Assembly (NCBI GenBank): GCA_020081605.1 | Contig: JAHREC010000005.1 | Coordinates: forward strand, 1-64,000 | Length of the DNA: 64,000 nt | Source of the DNA: Albifimbria verrucaria | Taxonomy: Eukaryota > Ascomycota > Sordariomycetes > Hypocreales > Stachybotryaceae | Direction: 5' to 3' | Shown here: piece after piece, positions 1 through 10,143 of the stretch | Layout: each line of letters opens with the position of its first letter | Position numbering within the stretch: position 1 is the stretch's first letter | Notes under the pieces: model-generated | Database searches by the model: none | Told to the model about the DNA's origin: nothing | What the model saw: only the letters and a program-made list of their open reading frames with translations | Translations under genes and position numbers: made by a program

Positions 1-207
1 CGTATGCAATTTCACGCCTAGGCCATCTGTCGTATTCCAGTGGTCTTGAATGGGGTAGAGTAGCAATATTGCCCCTGTACTGTGACCGTTGGTATGTATG
101 CTTGGTAATCCATACCTCGACATCGGCCGAGAAAATGCATCGGCACATTTACTTGACGTTGATTTCAGAGGCATGCTACACAGTTCTTTCACATATTCCT
201 TGTCACG

Positions 208-1296
208 ATGAAATTCTGCTTAGTAGTCGTGTTGCTCGCCACCCTATCCATCGTTTCGACTGCCGCTGCTCAAGAACTTCTTTGTCGTGTTCAGCCGGCT
301 ATTCAATTTCAAACTTGCGGTACCAAGCCACGCATACTCCGGCTCTCAACAGGCGGCACCTATACTGCCATAATTGATCCGACCAATCCCGATAGGTATC
401 ATCGATACGGCGCCTGTGCGGCTGATGCATTGGATGGAGTTCTTTCGACGCGAGAGGTAGCGGACTTCACCGACATAGAGTTGTTCCGTAAAGGCAGTCC
501 TGACATATCCCTTGAAGACATCGTCAATATGTGCAAATTGATTCGAATGGAGGTTCTACGGCATGGTTTAATCGACATTGTACAAATCATCGCTGGCACA
601 GACGCCGTGAGCTACATAGCATTCGTTATCAATATGCTATTGCGCTCGTTTGTGCCTATCTACTTTCTGCTGGCAATGCGCCCAGCCACTTCCATCAGTG
701 CCGATGGGCCCATGAATTTCATACAGACGATTCAAACGTGCCTGTCTGGGGATTCCCTGGATCGACCCTCTCTAGCGGTGATTGATGGTCACATATGGGA
801 CGCTGCACACATGGCCAAGCTGTATCCTCATTCTGTCGCTGCTTTTGGTAGTGAGAGAGGGCCTGAGGGAATAGTAAAGGATGGTGAGCCTATGTACTAT
901 CGAAGGCCACCAGCGGAGCGACCCTGGCCTGACACAAATGTTGACACTCTACCCGAGGAGTATCCTCCGGTGGTTATAACTCCCTGTCATGCGGGAGCTT
1001 ATCTGCCTCAGATCGAGTATTTGTTTCGCTCAGATGAGGTTAAAGGCATTGTCTTCCAAGCCAAAGCGAACAGCTGCGCGACAGAAGTTGGCGAGCTTGT
1101 CAGCAACTGGATGAAAGTCTATCCCAACGTCTTAGTGGCGGTGGGTTTTGAGGGACTAGAGGGATTTGTCGGGCCGGAAATCTATGGCTTCAGTAATCCA
1201 CCAAGTAACTTGATCTTCGGAAGAAATCTGGACGTGATCAAGCTTCAAGCCATCCTGCGAATCGTTTTAGCAGTGGGCGAGGGGTTGAGAGTGTGA
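208..1296 (+). CDS. Secreted type II L-asparaginase-like protein
   Basis: A single-exon gene of 362 aa. L-asparaginases hydrolyse asparagine to aspartate and ammonia. Residues 1-22 form a signal peptide (MKFCLVVVLLATLSIVSTAA), so export is likely. The first family motif is seen as STGGTYTA near residue 48, with the nucleophile Thr kept. The second motif, normally HGTDT, reads AGTDAVS: Thr-Asp is kept but the leading His and the trailing Thr are changed. MRPATSISADGPMN matches the conserved helix of the family, and the Lys in HMAKLYPHS fits the catalytic Lys. Length is normal for the secreted fungal type. The ATG at 208 is chosen because the signal peptide starts there. Fold assignment is firm; activity is less sure because of the changed second motif. 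It could be an asparaginase-like protein of altered specificity. Confidence 0.82.
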   Translation: MKFCLVVVLLATLSIVSTAAAQELLCRVQPAIQFQTCGTKPRILRLSTGGTYTAIIDPTNPDRYHRYGACAADALDGVLSTREVADFTDIELFRKGSPDISLEDIVNMCKLIRMEVLRHGLIDIVQIIAGTDAVSYIAFVINMLLRSFVPIYFLLAMRPATSISADGPMNFIQTIQTCLSGDSLDRPSLAVIDGHIWDAAHMAKLYPHSVAAFGSERGPEGIVKDGEPMYYRRPPAERPWPDTNVDTLPEEYPPVVITPCHAGAYLPQIEYLFRSDEVKGIVFQAKANSCATEVGELVSNWMKVYPNVLVAVGFEGLEGFVGPEIYGFSNPPSNLIFGRNLDVIKLQAILRIVLAVGEGLRV

Positions 1297-1565
1297 GAGC
1301 GTTTGTGGAGGCCGGATGGTGAGGAATCATGACAACTATGGAGACAATGCCGCTGCATGATGTTGGCACGAGAAGAGGGTATGGGCTGCTGTAGGCTGCA
1401 GTGATTTCTTTAATTGAAGGTATCGTAGGAAGGGCCAGGTACTGTCTTCTATGCTGCTATCGTTGGTTTCGAGGGTTTGACCACGCCAGTCAAGTTTCCT
1501 TCTGCAGTTTTCGTGGTGCACAAAATTGCAAAAGCAAATCATTGGTGAAATCCTTTGACAGCTGA

Positions 1566-2440
1566 TTATGAGATACCAAAGGGAGCAGGGTTATGTTGAT
1601 TCATCTCGCCGTCGACCTTCTTGGTCGTGACTGGGAGCTCGATTGCTTTGTACTTGTCAGATTCATATTCTTCCCACCAGGCTTTGAAAGCGTCTTCTGC
1701 CCGCCGTTTAGCGGTTCGATGCAAGATGGGCCAGTGTTGAGGAGCACCTGCAGGAACTTGCATGAGGCATCCAGCTTTCGCCAGGGCATCTGCTTCTTCG
1801 TTTCCGGGAATCTTGGCGTGGCCGGGAATCCCGCGGACCTTGGTGACGCGGTGCGATGCGGCGAGTGCCTGCAACTCGATGAAAACATCCTGTGAAGAGT
1901 CGGAGGGCTGGCCTCGGAGGCAGGTGATCGCGGCAATATTGTCGAGGCAGGCCATGATTGTCTGTTCTGAGCAGTCTTGGATGCTTAGCGCTGCTATGAG
2001 TCCTTCCAGGGCACCAGTCGCTTCTGCATCAAGACCTTGGCTGGCCAAAGGAATCTGAGCCTTAAGTGATTGCTCGGCCGCCGCAGTGCACGGTGAATCC
2101 GTACCTGACGGCACCTTCCTTCATCTGGGAGCCATCGGAATACACGACCAATGTGGGTGGTGGTAACTCCCAGGGCCAGTTCTGGAATTCTGCAGCGGTG
2201 CCCCTTTGGAAGCAGTCTGGAGAGGATCCCGGTCTTCGCTAACCTCGCTAAATGTGTTTGGTAGCAGCGCCGGTCGCTTGTAGTCTGGCAGCAGCTCATT
2301 AGTCTTGCAGAGCCGGATGCGAGTAGCAGCTACCGGCTGCTAGTATTCTAGCTTGATCACTCAATGGATGACCGGTGATTCTACAAATCGAGTGCGCGAG
2401 ACGAGCAAATGAGCCGTGTCGAGACACTTGGTCCGGGTTG
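1566..2440 (-). mobile_element. LINE (Tad-like) relic A: RT end and RNase H fragment
   Basis: The minus strand encodes an RNase H piece recognisable by GIPGHAKIPGNEEADALAKA, the C-terminal RNase H motif of Tad/I-type fungal LINEs, followed by the usual AFKAWWEEY tail. Upstream, the frame breaks repeatedly. The stretch CLDNIAAITCLRGQPSDSS has a close partner in relic C (CLNNIAAGTCLRGKPSDSS near 58,000), and the similarity continues at the DNA level to about 2,430. There is no intact RT, start codon or target-site duplication. This is a 5'-truncated, frame-broken copy. Confidence 0.8.
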
Positions 2441-3244
2441 CGGATCAAGGCGGCCTGCTTCTCTTAATTGTACAATGTCTTGATACCCCTCTCTCGATGA
2501 GGAGCAACCATTGGAGTTGCTCTTCGCAGCGACAGGAACTGGATGCTCTGCGACAGTTGGCAACGGCTTCGATAGAGGTCCTCATTTCCCTTCCAAGGAA
2601 GTCAAATAGTACGGAAGCCTCTCATTTCTTCTGCTGGACACTTGTCTCGTAACCAGTGTTGGCCAACCAAGTCTTGAAAACTTCTTCAGGAGTGAACGTG
2701 GGAATGATGATGCTACCAACATAGCCAAAGAGCCATCATATGACTGCGATAATCGATCGAGCGTCCACGACATAGGGAACCATCCGCCAGGCTCGACTCA
2801 GCACTTCCTTAGGCGAGTCAACGGTGGGTCATGAAGGGTGTCCGTTGAATTGCACTACTCTGGCGACCGTAGAACAGCAGTCAGATGGTCGTCATTTGGC
2901 ATCTCTCATTGAATGTGAAAAGTCTCCGTTTATGTGTCGAACACAGATCTGACCCAATGACCCAATTAAAACCAGAGGAAAACTAATGACATTAGTTAGC
3001 TAGTGAATTGACCGATGATAGAAGTCCCGGCATCTAGTGACATGCGAAGTTTCTCTATGTGCCGAAGTGTTGAACAAGACTCTGTGGATTTTGTAAACCC
3101 TTTGGAGGCTTAACATATTCAATGAGAGAAACTCCATTTTCTAAAGTTTGTCGTTTGTTCGTTCCTGTTTCAGGGGTTGATGAAGGGCGAGTCTAGGTGA
3201 TGTTGGAGATTCGCTCTGCTCGTACAGAGCCTCGCATTATTCGA
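2441..3244. other. No gene seen
   Basis: Short open frames only. The part next to 2,440 may still be LINE-derived, but I see no motif to support this. Confidence 0.4.
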
Positions 3245-3520
3245 TCAGGAAGTTTCGTCTAGCTTTCGCGTATTATCCAGGCCTGCTGGAACTCTAGATG
3301 GCGAACGACTATTTCCAACCCTGGGTCTGTCGAAGTCCATCGACGCCTTCGTATTCTCGGTCACGCCACCCATGCAACGATGACAGCTCACACATTCTTG
3401 AACTTGCAGGGAAAGTCGAGCTTCTTGCACCGCGCACATTGAGGATAGGCGGGATGCCATTTGCTCTTTTTCGATCGGCACGCGATGCATGCGATCACCA
3501 ACCTCTTGCGCGCTTACCTT
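3245..3520 (-). pseudogene. Zn(II)2Cys6 binuclear cluster fragment with a lost cysteine
   Basis: On the minus strand, codons from 3489 down to 3406 read C-x2-C-x6-W-x6-C-x2-C-x6-C, with basic residues RSKKSK between the second cysteine and the Trp. This is exactly the spacing of a fungal Zn2Cys6 DNA-binding domain, but the third zinc ligand is TGG (Trp) instead of TGC/TGT. The frame is preceded by KRLVIA, typical of these domains, and by a stop that may be intronic. After the last cysteine the frame meets GTGTGAGC, either a stop or a splice donor. No fungal_trans regulatory domain is found downstream. It may be the far end of the coiled-coil relic upstream on the same strand. Non-functional as a zinc cluster if the base is correct. 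Confidence 0.6.
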
Positions 3521-3812
3521 CCTTGGTAGCGGCCCAGCAAGCGTTCACTGCATTACCATCTATCAGTCTTACAGTGGCTGTCGTCATCATAGGGTGGCAC
3601 ATGCCTTCACCGGGTATCTCCCGCCCAAATTCTAGGAGCGAGACCATTGCCATATGGGATGGCGTCAGAAGCGACGGTGGTTGCTGATGTCGGCACCAGA
3701 TCTATCTCACTTGTTGATGGTATATTCACTTGATGGCCAAACGCCAGCTCTCCTGGTCTTGAAAATTCTAGAGAGTGGCCTGGTGGGGATCAGGATCCTG
3801 TGCCACGAAATG

Positions 3813-4640
3813 TTAAGGCATACTCATAGTGACCAGAGTCACGCTGCGTCGGCAGGTTTCCACTCGAGTCCGGACCGTGAGGTCTTCAACTTCTTTCTCG
3901 GGACTTGCAATGAATTTTTCTAGCGCAGCTATTGCTCGCTCATTCGCGGCCAAGTCCGAGGAACCACCTCGATCGACGTATTCCTGAATGTCATTATCCA
4001 TCATCTCCTTGACTTCGCTGATAGACTTGCAGATGTTGTCCCGGTCATTAATAATTGTTCGCTCTTTCACACAATCATGGCCCAGGATAGCATCGCCAAC
4101 CGATCAAGCCTCCATGATATCAGAGGTCGACTTTTTCGAGCTCCTTGTCCGTGTGTTGGATGATTTCTCTTCGGTGGCCAAGATCTTCCTTCAAAGACTG
4201 GATTTGTGCTTGTATGCCTTTTCCCTCTTCCAATTGACCCGCGGCTCAGCTAATACTGGTTCTCGGCTCGCTCTTTTCAACCTCCAAGGCGTTGAGCTGG
4301 TCCTTAATTCGTTATCTTTCCAGCATCAGCTTCGAAGCGTGAGCCCTGAGTGCTCACATCTGCTCGGACAAGATAGCTTAAAGCTCATGAACCTCTTCGG
4401 CGGATCTGGTGGAGCCTCCAGACGTCTGTTGAGACACGATTCAATCTACCTGGTTCTCCAAGTCTTTGATGTCTTCCACAGTCTGGGAAGCATTCATGAC
4501 AGTCTTGGTCATATAGTCCATGCCACGATACTTCTCTTCTTCTTTGGCAAAAGGGATTCTTGTTCGTCGAGCTGTCGTTCCAGCACATCATGCTCGCTTT
4601 GAACAGCCTTGCACTCCTCGCGGAGCTTGCAAAGTTCGAC
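3813..4640 (-). pseudogene. Coiled-coil protein gene, broken by stops
   Basis: Translated on the minus strand, this stretch gives long heptad-like, Glu/Lys/Leu-rich segments (for example VELCKLREECKAVQSEHDVL, then VEDIKDLENQVD and ALEVEKSEPRTS, then ISEVKEMMDNDIQEYVD). At least one frame change and six in-frame stops interrupt them. The stops are TGA and TAA codons one C-to-T step from CGA or CAA, which would suit RIP-like mutation or plain decay. The last open part (4070 to 3813) ends with VRTRVETCRRSV. I do not recognise the family. The Zn2Cys6 fragment just downstream on the same strand could belong to the same ancestral gene. Confidence 0.5.
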
Positions 4641-4663
4641 TGTCAACCTTTGGCGCCCTCCTG

Positions 4664-5063
4664 TTATCGTGGATGAGGGTGGGGATCATATCCAAGGCTG
4701 GCCATCGAGGTAGGGCGCCGCACTGCTGTGAGTGCAGCACGCCGTAGCCGGTAAGCGTGACTGCTGATGACGTGCCAGGATGCTCGTAGAGGCTTGAACG
4801 TGATGTTGTCTGCGCCAGGAGATGTGTTACCGGCTTGCAGTTTCGTATACCTCACTTCTGGCGAGAAGGTGATTTCTCTTGACGCGTTCACTGGGATCCC
4901 AGGGCCGAGGATGTCGTCCTCGACCATGTAACACACTCCAGCGTGACCCGTCGCGGTGCCTTTGTCTTACCATACTGGGTATAGTACACCAAATTGTAAG
5001 CCTGGGGTGGTGGAGGTTAGAAACCCTTTCAAGGTAGCAACCCTTGCAGAAAGTTGTTTTCAA
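4664..5063 (-). mobile_element. LINE (Tad-like) reverse transcriptase N-terminal fragment
   Basis: The minus-strand frame contains LQAGNTSPGADNITFKPLRA followed by a helix of the type SWHVISSHAYRL. This is the start of the RT domain in Tad-type LINE ORF2 (AGNTxPGADxITxxLLxAxW). It then runs into ASLGYDPHPHPR and stops. Frame shifts occur on both sides. It is on the same strand as relic A and could be an upstream piece of the same insertion, with the coiled-coil relic lying between them. No catalytic motif is present in this piece. Confidence 0.7.
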
Positions 5064-5393
5064 CTTCAGTGCTATGCTTCAACAGGACAAACCTGTAACC
5101 CTAGCTCCTGTAACTGCCCCCTTTTCACTTGTTTCTTAAAGTCAAGCGTTCGATCGAACCAGAAGCTGAACCAGCTGAGCTCCTTGCCTGTAACATTCTG
5201 TGCATCGCCACGGGAGGACCGCTAGGTTCGTATTGCGGCCAAGACGCAGCACCGGGCAAGGCCCTTATGACCTCGACTTTTCTCCCAGCCCGCCTTCTTC
5301 TTCGCTGTGACAAGGAGCAAGCGGCATGGTGATATCGGCAGCACTAAGGGCCCTGCTTTTGAGTGGTGCTCGAGTAGTAGTCGAGGCGGGGCT

Positions 5394-6552
5394 TCACTGT
5401 TTTGTTGATGCACGAAGCATTATAGGTAGTCCATAGTCCTTGTCGCCGCCTTGATCTTCGCGACCGCATACAGGACACGCTTTGATGGTGTTGGCGCTCG
5501 TGATAGACCCTTCATCCCTTTGGGTACCTTTCGCGCCGGTCTCATCATTATTCCCAGTATACTCTGTGCCTTGGCCAGTTTTCAGTCTCTTTCTCGGTGG
5601 GCAGAATATGCCATGCTCTTCGCAGAATATCCCACGCCTCACAGCCATCTTCATAAACCTACATATTGCACGATATACTCCCGGATGAAGTACGCTTAGA
5701 TGTGCCATTATGTAAACGACATGCACAAGTTTTCCACATACACAGCAACTGTGGCGATGGGCCAGTAGCTGTGCCACAGTCTCTTGGTCTACTAAGCGGT
5801 TGTGTGGTTTCAAAGGTTGAACATGCTCTTGAGGCCCGGTTAGTAGTCGGTCGTGTATCGAGAAAAATAAACCTACTGAACTCTGGGGTTGGTACTCGTT
5901 CATGCAAATTCCTTGGCATGTCTTGGCCTGGCAAAGCATATTCTGTCGGTTTTGTAGAACCAGTATGGTCTGGGTTTGAATTGCAAGCGTCTGAGGAGGT
6001 GTGGGAAACCATTGGCTTTTGCACCCCGCCATCGATCCTTGAAAGTCTACAACCATCATCGACTACGCTGATGGGTAGCTGGTCATCGCCAATGGCCTCC
6101 AAGAGCGGCGTACGTAATGCTGATGGGTCCGAAAAGTTGGACTTGGTATTTTCGACCGTTTGAACTCCAACAATCTCGGGAATATGCAGAACTGAACAGT
6201 CAGCAGAGATACACTCAGACGTCCGTGTTTCTGGGACTATAACAGCCGGGGCTTGATTCTGACCAATGCCCTCAACAGTTTCGGTCAAAACTGGCGATGC
6301 ATGCGGATGGTGACCAAGTGAGTCGACGCTTGCATCTTCGCCATGCGCACGTTCCCAAGCAGGCATAATCGACTTGAGAATGTCCAAATGGGGGCTTGCC
6401 CCACGGCCCTGCAGATACATGATGGTCACTACCAGCCTTAGCAGCACATCCGAATCTGGGTTATTCGCTTTCAGAAAGCGTTTGATGATGTCCGGTATGA
6501 CAGGTGGTTTGGTCTTTCGAACGGCGTCACGCCACTTTTGCTGAAAGTCCAT
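5394..6552 (-). CDS. C2H2-like zinc-finger protein next to the KMT6-like gene
   Basis: Two exons on the minus strand: 6552-5896 and 5825-5394, joined by a 70-nt intron (donor GTACCA, branch TACTAAC, acceptor AAGAG). The splice keeps phase and gives 362 aa. The N-terminus (MDFQQKWRDAVRKTKPPVIP) is followed by about 150 low-complexity residues. Exon 2 carries CCVCGKLVHVVYIMAHLSVL-H, a C2H2-like finger, then a basic patch PPRKRLKTG (possible nuclear signal) and a final ACPVCGRE knuckle. A second in-frame ATG lies at 6582, only 8 nt after the stop of the SET gene at 6591. No enzyme domain is seen and I do not recognise the family. Very tight same-strand spacing suggests shared transcription or a former single gene, which is inference. 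Confidence 0.55.
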
Positions 6553-6590
6553 CGTCTTGGAACCTCCTGTGCATTGTTGCATGTATAGAC

Positions 6591-8456
6591 CTACTTGATC
6601 AACCTCATCAAATGATTTATAATCCTTAGGCTTGCTCGTGGTGAAGAGGGTGGCTGATAACGCGTAGTCGAATCAGTATCATTATAGTTGAGGAACAGCT
6701 CCGACCCGGCCTTGATATCATGCATAGCTTGGATCTTGACACGATACTCGCCCCCAACAAGGAGTACGCGAGCTTTTACATTGGGCGTATCAGAATGATT
6801 GCAGAACGCCATCTCACTGCCGCAGAGGCGGGCGTCAATGATGATGCCAGCCATACGCAGGATTTCGAAACAATATGGCGAATCATCTGGATTCCGATAT
6901 TCGGCTTCTTCATTGTCCAGAATCTCGCCTTTCAATTCCGCGACAATGTCCCTTTCAACAATATCGATCATCGGTGAAGACACCACGCCCTGCTCCGTCA
7001 ATGGTACTCTTGGCGACAAGAAGCTTTTTGGCAACACCGCGTTGGAGTGAGCAATTCTGACACTTCGCAGCATCATTTACCGTACCGCCCAATCGTATCG
7101 TTTTGGCTGTGCCACAAGGCGTACATAGCATCGGATCACATTCTCGAGCAAGTTTAACGCAAAGACAGGTCCCGTCCGAGCAAGGGCGGTCCTTAGAGTG
7201 GCATTCACATCCCCAAAATCTGAAGTCGCAGCTTTCGGGGCAATGACAGGATGGTTCACAGAAAACCTTGGCCTTGACGCAGCGGCAATTGCTAGGTAGG
7301 CACTGCCCTTCATGTGCACAACATAACTTTGGTCTCACAAGATGATTATGCTGATTCGTTGGAAGCCATCGCTTTCGTCGCTTGTGACGACTTTTGTTAT
7401 ACCGTGCCGGTGAACGTAGGCTTTCTGGCAGGTTTTGGTGACCCTTGCGGAACATGCGGCCCCGTTCACCAAATCGAATATGCCGTGGTCTTCTTGGAGC
7501 TTCTGGCAAATATCTGCACAGCAGCGGTCCATCAGCCCAGACAAGAAACAAGGCATCGAAACCTCAGTTTTAGGCCAGTAATGGACGAAAAATCTGACCA
7601 TATTGTCATCCTCCCGGGACCAATCCCGCCACTTTTTGGAGCTGGCGGACATCTGGCGGCAATAAGTCGCAGACTCCGGTGAGTGCGTTTTGATGTCTGC
7701 TTGAGGATGTGGAGGATGTGATGTACGTTCAAACCATTCAGGCGCGAAAAAGACTCCATGGTTGCAGAAGTCAAAACGATAGCACAAGGGGCATATCTCG
7801 AACAGGTCCGTCGTATCACAGCCATCCTTTTCCCAGTGGAGGTGGGATTGGCTTTTACTTGCTGCTTCCCATCGTTCTCGTATCGCTTTTTGCGTTTGGT
7901 GGCCTAGGATGTTGTCGGTGATTTTTACCCACGGGATCTACGATCAACGATCAGCTTTTTCCATCATCAATGGGGCGTCATGACGAACCGTCAAGGTATT
8001 TTTATTGCAATCGTACTTCTCGTGCCAGAATAGGCCAGTATCGCGCACACGGCCATTGCTTCCTTCCACCACGTCAATTGGACCATAAATTGTCTGCCCG
8101 TCTATCTCCTGAACTATTGCCAGGTCAGTTATATTAGGCTCGCCGCTGAGTGTGGTTGGGTATACAAACGTTCGGTCGGAATAGATCAATTCTAAGGGGT
8201 GATGGCGTCTCTGTCGTCCTCCAATCAATGTGTGATCGCATTTGGTGCCGGCCGGTATGTCTTCCGGCCAAAACATCCATCGGACTAGCCACCTATCCTT
8301 TGCCGCCTTTTTTATAACCTTCGCGACCCAGAACTTCTTTCTAGCCTCCTTGTCATTGAAGGTTTCGAGATTAATGCGTACTGCTTTTCCACATTGCTTA
8401 GGAGATCCATTGACGACAACAAATTGTCCAGTATAGTCCTCGTGGTGCATGTCCAT
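6591..8456 (-). CDS. BAH + CXC + SET protein, compact E(z)/KMT6-like H3K27 methyltransferase homologue
   Basis: Proposed exons on the minus strand are 8456-7989, 7937-7470 and 7380-6591. Intron 1 is 51 nt (donor GTTCGT, acceptor CGTAG), intron 2 is 89 nt (GTGAAC, CACAAG). Exon 1 encodes a BAH domain (KFWVAKVIKKAAKDRWLVRW, then MFWPEDIPAG). Exon 2 has the E(z)-type cysteine region (FEICPLCYRFDFCNHG) and a SANT-like helix block. Exon 3 has the CXC domain (CCAHEGQC to CDPMLCTPCG), then the SET domain with GAGRGVF, FCNHSDTPN and ELFLNYND. Family knowledge: CXC-SET proteins of this type methylate H3 Lys27 within PRC2. One extra C at 6966 breaks the SET frame; without it the exons total 575 codons (574 aa). 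Usual EYxGE reads ELKGE. Both introns lack a strong branch site and an upstream exon is possible. Divergent paralogue or decaying copy. Confidence 0.68.
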
Positions 8457-8511
8457 ACAGAATACAAATACTAGTGATATGTACTGATACGGACGAATGT
8501 TGTTGTTCCAT

Positions 8512-8820
8512 CTACAGAGTAAGTTTTGTGAGAAAGTTTTTCTCTTCAGAACGGAATAAGGTTACTTCCACAAAGCCCCCCTGGCAGAGGGCACGGAGTG
8601 CATATGTGATGGCTAGTGGGGTCAGCAGGTGCAGTGTAAAGTGTTGATTAGGTTCAATCGTCCTCACCTCCCGAAGATACCACTGCTTAGGGGGTCGAAC
8701 AAGCTGAGGTGATTCCGAGCCAAACATTACATGTTCACCATTGAGTTCGTTTTGACCCAGGGGTCGACCAATGTCAGCTCGCGTAATTACGGTCGCGTCA
8801 CGAGTGGCCCGTGCCACCAA
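8512..8820 (-). CDS. Possible upstream exon of the BAH-SET gene (hypothetical)
   Basis: A 102-aa open frame just upstream of the BAH exon on the same strand. It contains a plausible donor (GAG|GTGAGG) and an acceptor-like CTGTAG before 8508. It has no recognisable domain. It may be a 5' exon or 5' UTR of the BAH-SET gene, or chance. Confidence 0.2.
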   Translation of the reverse strand: MVARATRDATVITRADIGRPLGQNELNGEHVMFGSESPQLVRPPKQWYLREVRTIEPNQHFTLHLLTPLAITYALRALCQGGFVEVTLFRSEEKNFLTKLTL

Positions 8821-9605
8821 CCATTGAATCCCTCGCCGTCCATGCTAGCTGACTAATGTAACATGTGCAGTCTCCGAGCTCCCGACCTTCTCTAAACTCA
8901 AAAGATGGACATCTCATTGAAGGTCCGAAGGCTCCAACACTGTAGCAGTCTGCATAAAGTCTTAGCCAACATGCCGGGACATAAAGATACTTCATATTAC
9001 TTCCTGAATACTGAATGAATCATGTAAGTCTTTGTAAAGCTGCTAAATGCTGCGACTTCTATTATCAGCTAAGAAGCCACAGCAATTTGTGGGCTAGTCA
9101 ACGTCACTAACGTTTTCCCCGTTCTAATACCCTCTATCGATCAGATACGTCCGCGATAAGGCTTCCAGCTTTATGTTGATCGCCTTAGAACCACGAGGCT
9201 GCACTGTCGTGGCAAGCAACTGACAACCGTCAGCGGGGCAATTCTATTGGTCTTACCACCTCCATCTTGAGATAGTGGCAGCAACATCGCGGCTGGGCTG
9301 ACACCTGGAGGATACCCGCGGCCCCTTGCTGGCTTTATGCCATCCCTAGGGTTCCGTCGGCTTCCATCGGCGCCGCTGCCCTTGTCCGCGCGCTTATACC
9401 CTTACTGTCTCGCTCCAAACCATCTTTAGCCTCGTTCAGCGGCAAGTATAAGCATCTACGGCGCGTCACAATAATTTGTCTGAGCTTAGTTCATCGGTAT
9501 GTGTCTTGACAGGCTTGAAACACACGCTGTTATTCGAGCAACTCATAGTCTGCGGTGATTTTGTCGCTTCTCTTACAGAAAACACCTCACACAGGCGGCG
9601 TCAAG
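8821..9605. other. No gene seen
   Basis: No conserved frame found on either strand. The open frame near 9,555-9,758 on the plus strand is the antisense of the SWIRM fragment. Confidence 0.45.
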
Positions 9606-9969
9606 CTAGCCCACCTTGTCGAACGCAGTCCACAGCTTGGATGCCTTGTTGACGTCGATTTTGCACGCCTGCTGGGCATCAGATTTGCGGAACTCCTTGC
9701 CTGTGCGCAGGCACTGCAGGCGACACGCGACACTCAAAAATGCGGCTCTTGCTGGTGAGGTAGGTTGCGCAGTCTAGACGAAGGTTGCCAGCCAACGTCA
9801 CCTCGTCCGGGTGAAGCAGGTGAGCGTGTGGGTCGTTGCTGAGATCAATTGGCTGACCCTTCCAGTCCACCTTGAGGCTGTTAGGTCTGCTAGGCAGAGC
9901 GTTGGGAGGCGGGCAATAGCCAGGCAAGGCATCGAACTTCTTGCTGTCCTCGGCGGTTGTGGGGGCCAT
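9606..9969 (-). pseudogene. SWIRM-domain fragment (pseudogene)
   Basis: Reading from ATG at 9969 on the minus strand: MAPTTAEDSKKFDALPGYCP, then HLLHPDEVTLAGNLRLDCAT, the start of a SWIRM domain (helical DNA/chromatin-binding domain of fungal Fun19-like and LSD1/Swi3/Ada2 proteins). The frame breaks at about 9,720, where one extra C on the minus strand would explain the shift. In the other frame it resumes with GKEFRKSDAQQACKIDVNKA and SKLWTAFDKVG, then meets TAG at 9608-9606 where the family normally has Trp (TGG to TAG). Only the C-terminal domain of what is usually a much longer protein is present. With truncation, a frameshift and a nonsense codon, this is most likely a duplicated dead fragment. 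Confidence 0.75.
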
Positions 9970-10143
9970 GCCAATCGTCCCAATGATACGGGCCGGAGGC
10001 AGATACAATTGAGGAGGTATGGTGAGAAAAGAGCAATTAAGGAGGAAATGAAGGGACATGTTAGGAGGTGATGTTAAAGAAAAGCTATTGTGAATAAATG
10101 ACTGATCTCTTGTCCAAGTTGTCTTATGAACGCAGCTTCTCAT

